From contig JAJFLH010000018.1 in NCBI GenBank assembly GCA_021772775.1, forward strand, positions 1 through 64,000: a stretch of DNA of 64,000 nt, in the 5' to 3' direction. The position numbers and the translations under genes are program-made. Origin of the DNA: Mariprofundus sp. GTDB lineage: Bacteria; Pseudomonadota; Zetaproteobacteria; Mariprofundales; Mariprofundaceae. The notes below the pieces were generated by a model, which worked only from the letters and a program-made list of their open reading frames with translations, searched no databases and was not told where the DNA came from. This document shows positions 53,689 through 61,941 of the stretch, one piece after another. How positions within the stretch are numbered: position 1 is the first letter of the stretch; every line of letters starts with the position of its first letter.

Positions 53689-55332
53689 ATGACTGCACAT
53701 ACACATTTTCGCGACCTAGCCAACAGTAAGCGACCAGTATTACTCATCGTAATGGATGGCTGGGGCTTCGGCTCTGGCGGCCCCGAAGATGCCATTGAGC
53801 ATGCCCACACCCCTGTATTCGACAAATTAATGAAGTCGTATGCCAACACCCGTCTGATGACACATGGTTCTTATGTTGGCCTGCCTTCTAACAAAGACAT
53901 GGGGGGCTCAGAAGTCGGTCATTTGACGATGGGAGCTGGCCTAGTACTTGATCAAGGCCCAACCCGTATCCAAAATGCTATTGAAGATGGCTCCTTTTTT
54001 AACTCCAAGGCTCTGAAGCAAATCATGCATAGCACTGAAGCCGGTGGCACTCTCCACCTTCTGGGTTTGCTCTCTGATGGCAATATTCATTCTCATATAA
54101 GCCACTACAGGGCTCTGATTGACCATGCATTTACACATGGCATTCGGAAACTGCGTATACATGCCCTGCTTGATGGTCGCGATGTTGGTATCCAGACAGC
54201 GCAAAACTTTGTAACTGAGCTGCAAGAGATGTTTACGACCATCAACCAACACGATGATTTTGATTACGCCTTTGCCTGTGGAGCTGGTCGAGAGCGTTTA
54301 ATCATGGATCGCGATAACAACTGGCCGAAAATAGCTGAAGGCTGGGATTTGATGATACATGGTAAAGCGCAGTACCGCTTCTCATCGATGCTCGATGCCA
54401 TTGAATACTTTAGAGCTCAACAGCCGGAATTAGTCGATCAGGATATGCCAGGGTTTGTTATCGTTGATGATGAAGACAGACCAGTTGGTTTAATCAATGA
54501 TGGTGATGCAGTTATCATGATGAACTTTAGAGGAGACCGCGCCATCGAGATCACTGAGGCTTTTGAACTCGATGATTTTGATGGCTTTGATCGTGGTGAG
54601 CGGCCGGAGATCACCTATGCTGGTATGATGGTTTATGATGAAGATCGCGATTTACCAACACTCCAGCTTATGGGCCCAACCAAAGTGAAGAACCCCTTTG
54701 GCAAACGTATTCTTGGGCTAGGCATCAAACAGTTTCGACTCACTGAAACCCAGAAGTACCCGCATGTCACTTTCTTTTTTAATGGTGGCTATCGCAAACC
54801 GCTGGACGATAGTATGGAAGATTACATTCTCATTGACTCTGATAAAAATGTCTCCTTTGCCGATGCGCCACAGATGAAAGCAGTGGAGATCGCCGACAAA
54901 GCCATAGAGCTGATTGAAAAGGGAGAATATGGTTTTGGCCTAATGAACTTTGCCAATGCCGATATGGTTGGCCATTGTGGTCACCTGAAACCCGCCATTG
55001 AAGCCATTGAAGCCGTTGATACAGCTGTCGGCCGAATCATTAAAACTTTAGAGAAAGTAGGAGGCTGCGCTCTGATCACTGCCGATCACGGCAATGCTGA
55101 AGAGATGCTTGTTTTTGCTGGAAATGGCGATAGCGAAGCATGCACCAAACACTCCACTAATCCGGTACCGTGCATTCTGTTTGACCCTACTTATGATGGT
55201 TCCTATCAGCTGCGTGAGCCAGATGGTGATAACATGCCCGGTCTGTCGCATCTTGCTGCAACACTGTTTGAAATCATGGGTTATGAAGCTCCGGATGATT
55301 TAGACCCTTCTTTGATCGCATACAACTCATAA
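53689..55332 (+). CDS. gpmI: Phosphoglycerate mutase, 2,3-bisphosphoglycerate-independent
   Basis: 547 residues, Mn-dependent. Interconverts 3- and 2-phosphoglycerate in glycolysis and gluconeogenesis. Metal-binding MDGWGFGSGG is near residue 22. The phosphoserine is in GLPSNKDMGGSEVGH (canonical MGNSEVGH, here Asn to Gly). GRDVGIQTAQNFV, NFRGDRAIEI, HVTFFFNGG, ADMVGHCGH and TADHGNAEEM complete the two half-sites. The length and phrases such as DDEDRPVGLINDGDAV are closer to the long plant/trypanosomatid-type enzymes (about 550) than to the ~510-residue E. coli/Bacillus type. The ATG follows CAGGTG. Single gene. Confidence 0.94.
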   Translation: MTAHTHFRDLANSKRPVLLIVMDGWGFGSGGPEDAIEHAHTPVFDKLMKSYANTRLMTHGSYVGLPSNKDMGGSEVGHLTMGAGLVLDQGPTRIQNAIEDGSFFNSKALKQIMHSTEAGGTLHLLGLLSDGNIHSHISHYRALIDHAFTHGIRKLRIHALLDGRDVGIQTAQNFVTELQEMFTTINQHDDFDYAFACGAGRERLIMDRDNNWPKIAEGWDLMIHGKAQYRFSSMLDAIEYFRAQQPELVDQDMPGFVIVDDEDRPVGLINDGDAVIMMNFRGDRAIEITEAFELDDFDGFDRGERPEITYAGMMVYDEDRDLPTLQLMGPTKVKNPFGKRILGLGIKQFRLTETQKYPHVTFFFNGGYRKPLDDSMEDYILIDSDKNVSFADAPQMKAVEIADKAIELIEKGEYGFGLMNFANADMVGHCGHLKPAIEAIEAVDTAVGRIIKTLEKVGGCALITADHGNAEEMLVFAGNGDSEACTKHSTNPVPCILFDPTYDGSYQLREPDGDNMPGLSHLAATLFEIMGYEAPDDLDPSLIAYNS

Positions 55333-55445
55333 TGATACCTTTAGTGTAATGTTTACGCTTGCGGCTATTACTTCATGTGGGAAAAATACAGCTGCAATCT
55401 GGTGAGATCAGATTGACTGAATCGAGATCTTAAAGGAGTCACGAC

Positions 55446-56162
55446 ATGGAACAACTGGATCAGATCGCCGGTATTCTTGCCCTGACCATGGGTGCTGCCT
55501 GGGCTAGTGGAATCAACCTCTATGCCGCCATCTTAATGCTTGGACTAATGGGCACAACTGGCAATATCGATTTACCACCCGGCTTAGAAATACTCACCGA
55601 CCCAATGGTATTACTGGCTGCCGGCGCGATGTATGCCGTCGAATTTTTCGCTGATAAAATCCCCGGCGTAGATACCGGGTGGGATTCAATTCACACATTT
55701 ATTCGTATTCCTGCCGGTGCCATGATGGCTGCCGGTGCAGTCGGTGATGTTACCCCCGCACTCGCACTTGCTTCCGGCATTATGGGCGGTGGTTTAGCTG
55801 CCGCCACCCATGCCACCAAGGCCGGTTCGCGCGCACTGATCAACACTTCACCGGAGCCTTTCAGCAACTGGACAGCATCAATCACTGAAGATATTGCTGT
55901 TATTGGTGGTTTATGGGCTGCATTGAATCACCCGACACTGTTTGTTGCATTGATGATTTTGTTTATTTTACTGATGATTTGGCTCTTACCCAAACTATGG
56001 CGTGGCATTAAAACCGTGTTCAAAAAAGTGCGTGGGCTATTTGGCGCTAAAGATTACTCTTCTGCCTCACTAGAGCAGCCTGCGTCAACTGAGCCTGATC
56101 AACCGGAAACTACGCCGCCCCCCATACAAAACACGCAGGCAAAGGCTGACGACAAACATTAA
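55446..56162 (+). CDS. DUF4126 membrane protein
   Basis: 238 residues. Several membrane segments: ILALTMGAAWASGINLYAAILMLGLMG, then MVLLAAGAMYAVEFFADKIPGVDTGWD, a Gly/Ala-rich stretch GALAL..GIMGGGLAAATHATKAGSR, and LFVALMILFILLMIWLLPKLW. These are the features of the DUF4126 family, whose function is unknown. The C-terminal ~45 residues are cytoplasmic, Pro/Gln/Ser-rich and probably disordered. The ATG follows AAAGGAG. It converges on the SEL1 gene with two bases between the stops. Nothing in the context points to a job. Confidence 0.85.
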   Translation: MEQLDQIAGILALTMGAAWASGINLYAAILMLGLMGTTGNIDLPPGLEILTDPMVLLAAGAMYAVEFFADKIPGVDTGWDSIHTFIRIPAGAMMAAGAVGDVTPALALASGIMGGGLAAATHATKAGSRALINTSPEPFSNWTASITEDIAVIGGLWAALNHPTLFVALMILFILLMIWLLPKLWRGIKTVFKKVRGLFGAKDYSSASLEQPASTEPDQPETTPPPIQNTQAKADDKH

Positions 56163-56164
56163 GG

Positions 56165-56935
56165 CTACTCTTCCGCCTTGCTTTCGATAGCTGGCTGAGA
56201 CCCTTCTGTCCTGCCATTAACCTCTGCCAGATCTTGAGCTAGCCCTCTGGCGATTTCAGACGTCTCCTGGCTGTTTAAACCTTCGTATTGTGGCCATGAC
56301 ATCAAACTAGATTCATCAACTGCATCCACCTTCTTTTGAGATGACACACGAACGGGTTTGACTTCGACGCGTTTACGGGGGGCTTGCGCCGGCTTTGTCT
56401 CGACCTTGAGAGCTTCAAAATTCGGCTTATGCACTATTATTTCAACAGGCTTGGATTCGCTTCTGTCGCGATCAATACGCGGTTCGTGTTTTGTTTTGTC
56501 AACCGCCATGGATTCAGAAAATATTTCAATACCTTGATATTGTTCAGGTTTATTTATCTTCTTCTCAGGAGTAGGCTTGGTATGTTTTTCCCACAACGTT
56601 GATGCAAGATTACGCCTGACTTCATCCGCCCCATAATCATCTATGCTTTGTAATTTAACACGCGCTGGAATATGACCCTGCTGCGAAGCACTCTGCAGCC
56701 ACTTTACGCCTTCCTGACTATTTTTTTGTACACCTTTTCCTTCCAGAAACATCATAGCCAATACATATTGTGATTGTACATGACCCGCGTCTGCAGCCTC
56801 CTGACACACAGCAATAGCCTGCTGGTATGACTTGATATAATATGATCGTAAACAGTCTTGTTTTATATCTCTCGCCACAGCATTTGGCGTTATAGACAAC
56901 ATAAGTACAGTGAAAAAAACCTTTTTCCCACTCAC
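56165..56935 (-). CDS. SEL1-repeat periplasmic protein
   Basis: 256 residues. A signal peptide is at about 1-22 (FFTVLMLSITPNAVA). Residues about 28-100 contain Sel1-like tetratricopeptide repeats: YQQAIAVCQEAADAGHVQSQYVLAMMFLEG and QEGVKWLQSASQQGHIPARVKL, a protein-protein interaction fold. The C-terminal 150 residues are charged, low-complexity and without recognisable domain. Two Cys in the N-terminal repeat may form a disulfide. It starts 7 bp after the histidine-phosphatase gene, so both belong to one operon. No partner is evident. Confidence 0.8.
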   Translation of the reverse strand: MSGKKVFFTVLMLSITPNAVARDIKQDCLRSYYIKSYQQAIAVCQEAADAGHVQSQYVLAMMFLEGKGVQKNSQEGVKWLQSASQQGHIPARVKLQSIDDYGADEVRRNLASTLWEKHTKPTPEKKINKPEQYQGIEIFSESMAVDKTKHEPRIDRDRSESKPVEIIVHKPNFEALKVETKPAQAPRKRVEVKPVRVSSQKKVDAVDESSLMSWPQYEGLNSQETSEIARGLAQDLAEVNGRTEGSQPAIESKAEE

Positions 56936-56942
56936 AACAGAC

Positions 56943-57632
56943 TCACTGGTTTATATTGAGCAAACGAAACTTACCACCGCCTGTTTCAATCAGATGAGAG
57001 ATTTTGGCGTTGGAAAGTTTATATCGTCCGTCCGGCTCAAGGTTCTGCAATATTTCAATCAGACGCGAACCAATGTGGTAGTGTCCAACAATCAAAATAC
57101 GCTTGCCCGTACCTGCAAAACGTTTGCGAATCAGCTGTACTGCTTTAAACGTTTGTAACAAACCATCACCATAATCTTTCGGCGCATATCTTCTGCGCGC
57201 ATCAGCATTATGAAAGATAAAATAATTCTTCATATGAGATTCGATTTTTATCGCTTTGCCACGTTTCAAGTTGAATGATGCAATACGCGACTTCTTTTGC
57301 CAGCAGCACTCCTGCAATTCAGGCCAAACCTCTGCTTTTAGACGATGTTTTTTCAAATAGGGTAAAATAGTATTCAATGTACGATATTTTGGACTAACTA
57401 TAATATGATCAAAATTGAGCTTATCCAGCTTAGTGGTTAACGCTGCAACCTGCTTTTTGCCTTTAGGTGAAAAAGTACGGTCATTTTCATAGGTATGTTT
57501 ATGGGTGAGGTTGCCCATCGTTTCCCCATGCCGGACGAGGTAGATCTCTGTTGCAGACGCCGCATAGCTATTGGAGGCCGCAAAAAAAAGAGAACAACAG
57601 AGCGTTAACAATAATACTTTAATGATATTCAT
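56943..57632 (-). CDS. Exported histidine phosphatase family protein
   Basis: 229 residues. A signal peptide is at about 1-25 (LLLTLCCSLFFAASNSYA). The phosphoglycerate-mutase-like RHG motif is YLVRHGETMGN near residue 34, with the acid/base region HIIVSPKYRTLNT and a late His in VGHYHIGSRL, so the phosphatase triad is complete. Exported members often have unknown substrates, or act on lipopolysaccharide phosphates as in E. coli Ais. Upstream partner of the SEL1 gene. A palindrome (57647-57672) lies between it and polA. Confidence 0.83.
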   Translation of the reverse strand: MNIIKVLLLTLCCSLFFAASNSYAASATEIYLVRHGETMGNLTHKHTYENDRTFSPKGKKQVAALTTKLDKLNFDHIIVSPKYRTLNTILPYLKKHRLKAEVWPELQECCWQKKSRIASFNLKRGKAIKIESHMKNYFIFHNADARRRYAPKDYGDGLLQTFKAVQLIRKRFAGTGKRILIVGHYHIGSRLIEILQNLEPDGRYKLSNAKISHLIETGGGKFRLLNINQ

Positions 57633-57646
57633 AGTTTCATTTTAGC

Positions 57647-57672
57647 TACTCTCGGAATATAATGCGAGAGTA
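57647..57672. promoter_or_regulatory. Palindrome between polA and the histidine phosphatase gene
   Basis: TACTCTCG (57647-57654) pairs perfectly with CGAGAGTA (57665-57672) around a 10-base AT-rich loop. It lies 12 bp past the polA stop and 15 bp before the next start on the same strand. It could terminate polA weakly or serve as an operator; no T-run follows. Confidence 0.35.
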
Positions 57673-57683
57673 ACTATTCCCCC

Positions 57684-60452
57684 CTAAAGCTGATGCGCTT
57701 CAAACCAGTTATCTCCGATACCAATATCTACAATCAGCGGCACACTCAATGCGACAGCTGATTGCATCGTTTCCCGCATTATCGTAGAAACCTTTTCCAC
57801 ATCCGCTTTGGGTGTTTCAACAATCAATTCATCATGCACCTGCAAAATAATCGCGCTTTGAGGAGCCTCATCTTTCAAACGTTGATGCAGGTTAACCATC
57901 GCGACTTTGATAATATCAGCCGCAGAGCCTTGCAGGGGTGCATTAATCGCCGTGCGTTCTGCATAAGAGCGGCGCATACCATTGCTGCTGTTGATATCCG
58001 GTACGTAAACACGGTGTCCCAGTAGTGTTTCAACAAAACCAGACTCTTTAGCTTTTTCCAGAGTCTCATCCATAAAGGCCCGAACGCTGGGATAACGCGC
58101 AAAATAGGTCGCAATAAACTCTTTTGCTTCACTGCGGCCCACACCCAACTGCTTGGCAAGGCCAAACGCACTCATGCCATAGAGAATGCCAAAATTAATG
58201 ATTTTAGCACTGCGACGCATTTCACCACTCACATCGGCCAAATCAATATCATTCACCGCAGCAGCTGTAGATGCATGAATATCTTTACCGTCAGCAAAAG
58301 CCTGTTGCAATACCGCATCGCCGGAAAAATGCGCCATCAAACGCAGTTCAATTTGAGAGTAATCGGCAGCAATCAACATATGACCAGGCTCAGCTATGAA
58401 TGCCTTACGTATTTCTCGCCCCTCCGCACTGCGAATAGGAATATTCTGTAAATTAGGATCGGAAGAGGAGAGCCGGCCAGTGGTGGTAATAGCCTGATTA
58501 AAGGAGGTATGTACTCGTCCACTCTTCGCATGCACCAATTTTTGCAACGCATCCGTATAGGTGGACTTGAGTTTAGCCAACTGGCGCACTTGCAAAATTA
58601 ATCGCGGCACCTCATGTTCATCAGCCAGTTTTTCCAATACTTCCTGACCCGTTGCCCACTGTCCTGATTTGGTCTTTTTGCCACCCTCAATCCCTAAGAT
58701 TTCAAACAGCAACTCACCCAACTGCTTGGGCGATTGAATATTAAATGTTTGACCAGCAGCGGCATGAATCTGCGATTCCAACGCTGCAATACGTGAACCA
58801 AAAGAGGCCGATAACTCTGCCAACATGACCACATCAATATGGGCTCCTTTCCACTCCATATCTACCAGCACCGATGCCAATGGAAGTTCAATATTATCAT
58901 GGCGATTTAAGCGGCTCTCACTGCTTAGTTTATCTTTTAACAGGGCCGTCAAACGCAAAGCAATATCTGCATCTTCTGCTGCATAGGGCAGAGCTTCTGC
59001 AATCCTGACCTGATCAAAACAGATCTGTTTGGCACCCTTGCCAGCCACTGCTTCGTAAGGAGTACAGTGATAACCGAGATAATCTTCTGCCACCGTGTCC
59101 ATTTTCGGAGCATATTTAGCGGGATAGAGGCAATAGGCCAACAACATAGAGTCAGCGCTAATACCCGCCAAATCGATGCCTGCTCGACGTAGAACCTGAG
59201 CATCATATTTCAGATTATGGCCGCATTTGGCTTTGCTTCCATCCTCTAAAATCGGTTGCAATAGCGCCAAGACATCAGCGCGTGGCAGTTGTTTCGGGCT
59301 AGGTTCAAGCAGATCAACCGCTCGATGCCCAAGCGGCACATAATACGCTTCGCCCGGTTTGACTGAAAATGACAAACCGACGATTTCTGCATCATGTGTA
59401 GTCAAAGAGGTGGTCTCTGTATCCAACGCAATAAGCTCGGCCTGCTGTAATACCTGCAACAGCGCTTGCAGCGATGTGTCATCATCGACCAGTATATCAG
59501 TACGCGCAGGTAGTGGTTCATGAACACTCTCTTCTTGCTCTTCGCTTAGAGGCCCCACAATAACAGCTTTACCCACAGCTCTGTCTACCGCATCAGCATC
59601 ACTGAACTCAGCCAATAGACGGCGAAACTCAAGACGCTCAAACAACTCAGCCAACTTTGGGCGATCCGGCATAGAGACAGTCAAATCATCCAGCTCTATC
59701 CCCACATCAACCTGATCATCTAGGGCCACTAGACGATAGGAGAGGCGCGCATCTTCAGCAAATTCGATCAGGTTTTCACGTCGTTTGTTCTGTTTGATCT
59801 CATGGGCATGCGTCAATACCCCTTCCAGATCACCATACGTTTCGAGCAATTGCACAGCTGTTTTCGGACCAATACCGGGCACACCGGGAATATTATCGGC
59901 CGAATCACCGGACAACGCCAAAAGATCATGAACGCGATCAGGGCCAACCCCCCATTTCTCTTTCACCTCTTCCGGCCCATAATCTTTTTTGCGCATGGTA
60001 TCGAGCATCCAGATGCGATCATTGACCAGCTGCATCAGATCTTTATCGGTCGAAACCATGGTTACATCCCAACCTTTGGCTTCAGCCTGCCGGGCCAATG
60101 TGGCAATCACATCATCGGCTTCATAATCTTCAATACAGATACGATTTAATTTGAACGCATCGGTAACGTCATACACAGATGACCATTGTGCCGCCAAATC
60201 TTCAGGCATAGGAGGGCGATGCGCTTTGTATGCAGGATACATACGATTGCGAAATGTGCCTCCTTTCGGATCAAACACGACAGCCACATGGGTAGGGCTC
60301 AGATCTTTAAGGATGCTGCGCAGCATCTGCACATAACCAAATACGGCATTGGTTGGCTCACCCTTTGAGTTGGCAAGATTATGGCGCACAGCATGAAAGG
60401 CGCGGAATACGTAATTGGGTCCATCGATCAATACTAAATGAGGCATAGCCAT
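57684..60452 (-). CDS. polA: DNA polymerase I
   Basis: 922 residues, all three domains present. 5'-3' exonuclease (about 1-290): LVLIDGPNYVFRAFHAV, VFDPKGGTFRN, YEADDVIATLA, GDSADNIPGVPGIGPKTA. 3'-5' proofreading exonuclease (about 325-510) with intact metal ligands, starting LIALDTETTSL. Polymerase (about 530-922): motif A DYSQIELRLMAH, motif B RRSAKIINFGILYGMSAFGLA, motif C LQVHDELIVE. It fills gaps and removes Okazaki primers. The ATG at 60452 has an AGGCAGG-like ribosome binding site; a second ATG two codons later is possible. Stands as its own unit between nudF and the phosphatase genes. Confidence 0.98.
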   Translation of the reverse strand: MAMPHLVLIDGPNYVFRAFHAVRHNLANSKGEPTNAVFGYVQMLRSILKDLSPTHVAVVFDPKGGTFRNRMYPAYKAHRPPMPEDLAAQWSSVYDVTDAFKLNRICIEDYEADDVIATLARQAEAKGWDVTMVSTDKDLMQLVNDRIWMLDTMRKKDYGPEEVKEKWGVGPDRVHDLLALSGDSADNIPGVPGIGPKTAVQLLETYGDLEGVLTHAHEIKQNKRRENLIEFAEDARLSYRLVALDDQVDVGIELDDLTVSMPDRPKLAELFERLEFRRLLAEFSDADAVDRAVGKAVIVGPLSEEQEESVHEPLPARTDILVDDDTSLQALLQVLQQAELIALDTETTSLTTHDAEIVGLSFSVKPGEAYYVPLGHRAVDLLEPSPKQLPRADVLALLQPILEDGSKAKCGHNLKYDAQVLRRAGIDLAGISADSMLLAYCLYPAKYAPKMDTVAEDYLGYHCTPYEAVAGKGAKQICFDQVRIAEALPYAAEDADIALRLTALLKDKLSSESRLNRHDNIELPLASVLVDMEWKGAHIDVVMLAELSASFGSRIAALESQIHAAAGQTFNIQSPKQLGELLFEILGIEGGKKTKSGQWATGQEVLEKLADEHEVPRLILQVRQLAKLKSTYTDALQKLVHAKSGRVHTSFNQAITTTGRLSSSDPNLQNIPIRSAEGREIRKAFIAEPGHMLIAADYSQIELRLMAHFSGDAVLQQAFADGKDIHASTAAAVNDIDLADVSGEMRRSAKIINFGILYGMSAFGLAKQLGVGRSEAKEFIATYFARYPSVRAFMDETLEKAKESGFVETLLGHRVYVPDINSSNGMRRSYAERTAINAPLQGSAADIIKVAMVNLHQRLKDEAPQSAIILQVHDELIVETPKADVEKVSTIMRETMQSAVALSVPLIVDIGIGDNWFEAHQL

Positions 60453-60540
60453 AACCTGCCTTTCAAATGATAGGGGTCAATTATGTTCTTTTTATTTAAA
60501 AGGTGTTCGCCTCTTTAAACACAATAATATCTACTCTTTA

Positions 60541-61116
60541 TTACACTACACCTTTGCAACCGAAGGCGAGTAACAGCGCCAACATAGGAGCCCCGGAAGC
60601 TATTTTTCCTTCCGCCAACATCTGCAAACTGGTTTCACGTGAAACCCAAAAGCTGCGAATATCCTCCTGCTCCTCATCACATCCACCCCCCAGACTGATT
60701 GGATACTGTTTATCCACCAGGCCTAGGAACAAGTCGATGCGCTCTGAACAAGCGCCCGGTGTGGTATAATATCGTCCAAGAAACTTTACCTCAGTGGGGA
60801 TAAAGCCGGCCTCCTCTTGCGCCTCACGGATCACAGCCTGCTCTGCTGTTTCACCTTTATCGATCATGCCCGCAACTATTTCAATCAACCATGGATTATC
60901 ATTCCGAGCCGCTGGACCTATGCGAAATTGCTCCAGTAGTAACACTTCATCCGCTTTAGGATCAAAAAGCAGCAAGGCTGCTGCATCACCACGCTCCATA
61001 TTTTCACGTTTTGCCTGTATCGAACCACCATCAAAACGGTCATGCTCAATAATATATTCATCCATGCCAAAAAAGCCCTGATAGACCCGCTCTTTTTTGA
61101 TAACTTTGTAATCCAT
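60541..61116 (-). CDS. nudF: ADP-ribose pyrophosphatase, NUDIX family
   Basis: 191 residues. Hydrolyses ADP-ribose to AMP and ribose 5-phosphate. The NUDIX box G-x5-E-x7-REUxEExGU is complete (GMIDKGETAEQAVIREAQEEAGF). Upstream EQFRIGPAARNDNPWLIEIVAG is typical of ADP-ribose-specific members, as are YYTTPGACSERIDLFLG downstream. The ATG at 61116 (MDYKVIKKERVYQG) follows GGGAGG; a GTG two codons earlier is open. It diverges from the two-component regulator gene with 60 bp between the starts. Confidence 0.92.
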   Translation of the reverse strand: MDYKVIKKERVYQGFFGMDEYIIEHDRFDGGSIQAKRENMERGDAAALLLFDPKADEVLLLEQFRIGPAARNDNPWLIEIVAGMIDKGETAEQAVIREAQEEAGFIPTEVKFLGRYYTTPGACSERIDLFLGLVDKQYPISLGGGCDEEQEDIRSFWVSRETSLQMLAEGKIASGAPMLALLLAFGCKGVV

Positions 61117-61176
61117 GCACACCTCCCTATTGATAATCCTTCACGCATACTATCCATCAATGCTACAGTAAGCCGC

Positions 61177-61860
61177 ATGAAGATTTTGGTGGTTGAAGAT
61201 GAAGAGCGTGTCGCTCACTTTATTCAAAAAGGTTTGAAGGAAGAGGGACATGCTGTTGATGTCTCTTATGATGGTGAAGACGGTGAGTTTTTAGCCGAAA
61301 TCAATGATTATGATCTGATCATTCTCGACCTCATGTTACCAAAGAAAAATGGTATTGTGGTATGCCGTGAATTGAGAGCCTCCGGTGTTGCAACGCCTGT
61401 TCTGATGCTCACAGCTCGCGACTCCGTCGAAGATAAAGTGCGTGGGCTCGATGCCGGTGCAGATGACTATCTTGCCAAACCATTCGCCTTTGAAGAGTTG
61501 CTGGCACGTGTACGAGCTCTGTTGCGTCGTCAGTCCGATAATAAATCCCCCGTATTGAGTATGGCTGATCTCGAACTCGATCCAATTAGCCGCCGCGTAA
61601 CACGCAATGAAAAACCGATTCGACTCACGACCAAAGAGTACGCCCTATTGGAATATCTGCTGCGTAATCCAAACAAAGTGCTCTCTCGCACGCTGATTGG
61701 TGAACATGTCTGGGATATGAATTTCGACCCGGAAAGTAATGTCATTGATGTATATGTCAGCCATTTGCGTTCTAAAATAGATAAAGGTCATGAAATTGCA
61801 CTGCTGCATACGCTACGCGGTCAAGGATATCTGCTCAGCGACAACTCACCGCCAGCGTGA
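61177..61860 (+). CDS. OmpR-family response regulator
   Basis: 227 residues. Receiver domain with acidic pocket VVEDEER, phospho-Asp in ILDLMLPKKNG near residue 51, MLTARDS Thr and AKPFAFEEL Lys. A winged-helix DNA-binding domain covers about 130-222 (LRLTTKEYALLEYLLRNPNKVLSR, NVIDVYVSHLRSKID, LLHTLRGQGYLL). Closest in outline to CusR/CopR-type regulators paired with CusS-like kinases. Acts as the transcriptional arm of the kinase 81 bp downstream. The ATG at 61177 gives the canonical MKILVVEDEE; the frame is open far upstream into the divergent nudF promoter. No metal-efflux genes are in view to support a metal role. Confidence 0.94.
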   Translation: MKILVVEDEERVAHFIQKGLKEEGHAVDVSYDGEDGEFLAEINDYDLIILDLMLPKKNGIVVCRELRASGVATPVLMLTARDSVEDKVRGLDAGADDYLAKPFAFEELLARVRALLRRQSDNKSPVLSMADLELDPISRRVTRNEKPIRLTTKEYALLEYLLRNPNKVLSRTLIGEHVWDMNFDPESNVIDVYVSHLRSKIDKGHEIALLHTLRGQGYLLSDNSPPA

Positions 61861-61941
61861 TCCGCCCGATTCCACACGACAGGTTTCATCGATTGAAATG
61901 TTAACCGAAACTGACAGACAGCTGTTTTGAGCCGTAACCCC

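Noticed and set aside
60453-60540. Hairpin AAGAGG/CCTTTT as terminator of nudF
   Set aside because: The stem is short, includes a wobble pair and is AT-rich with no clean T-run.
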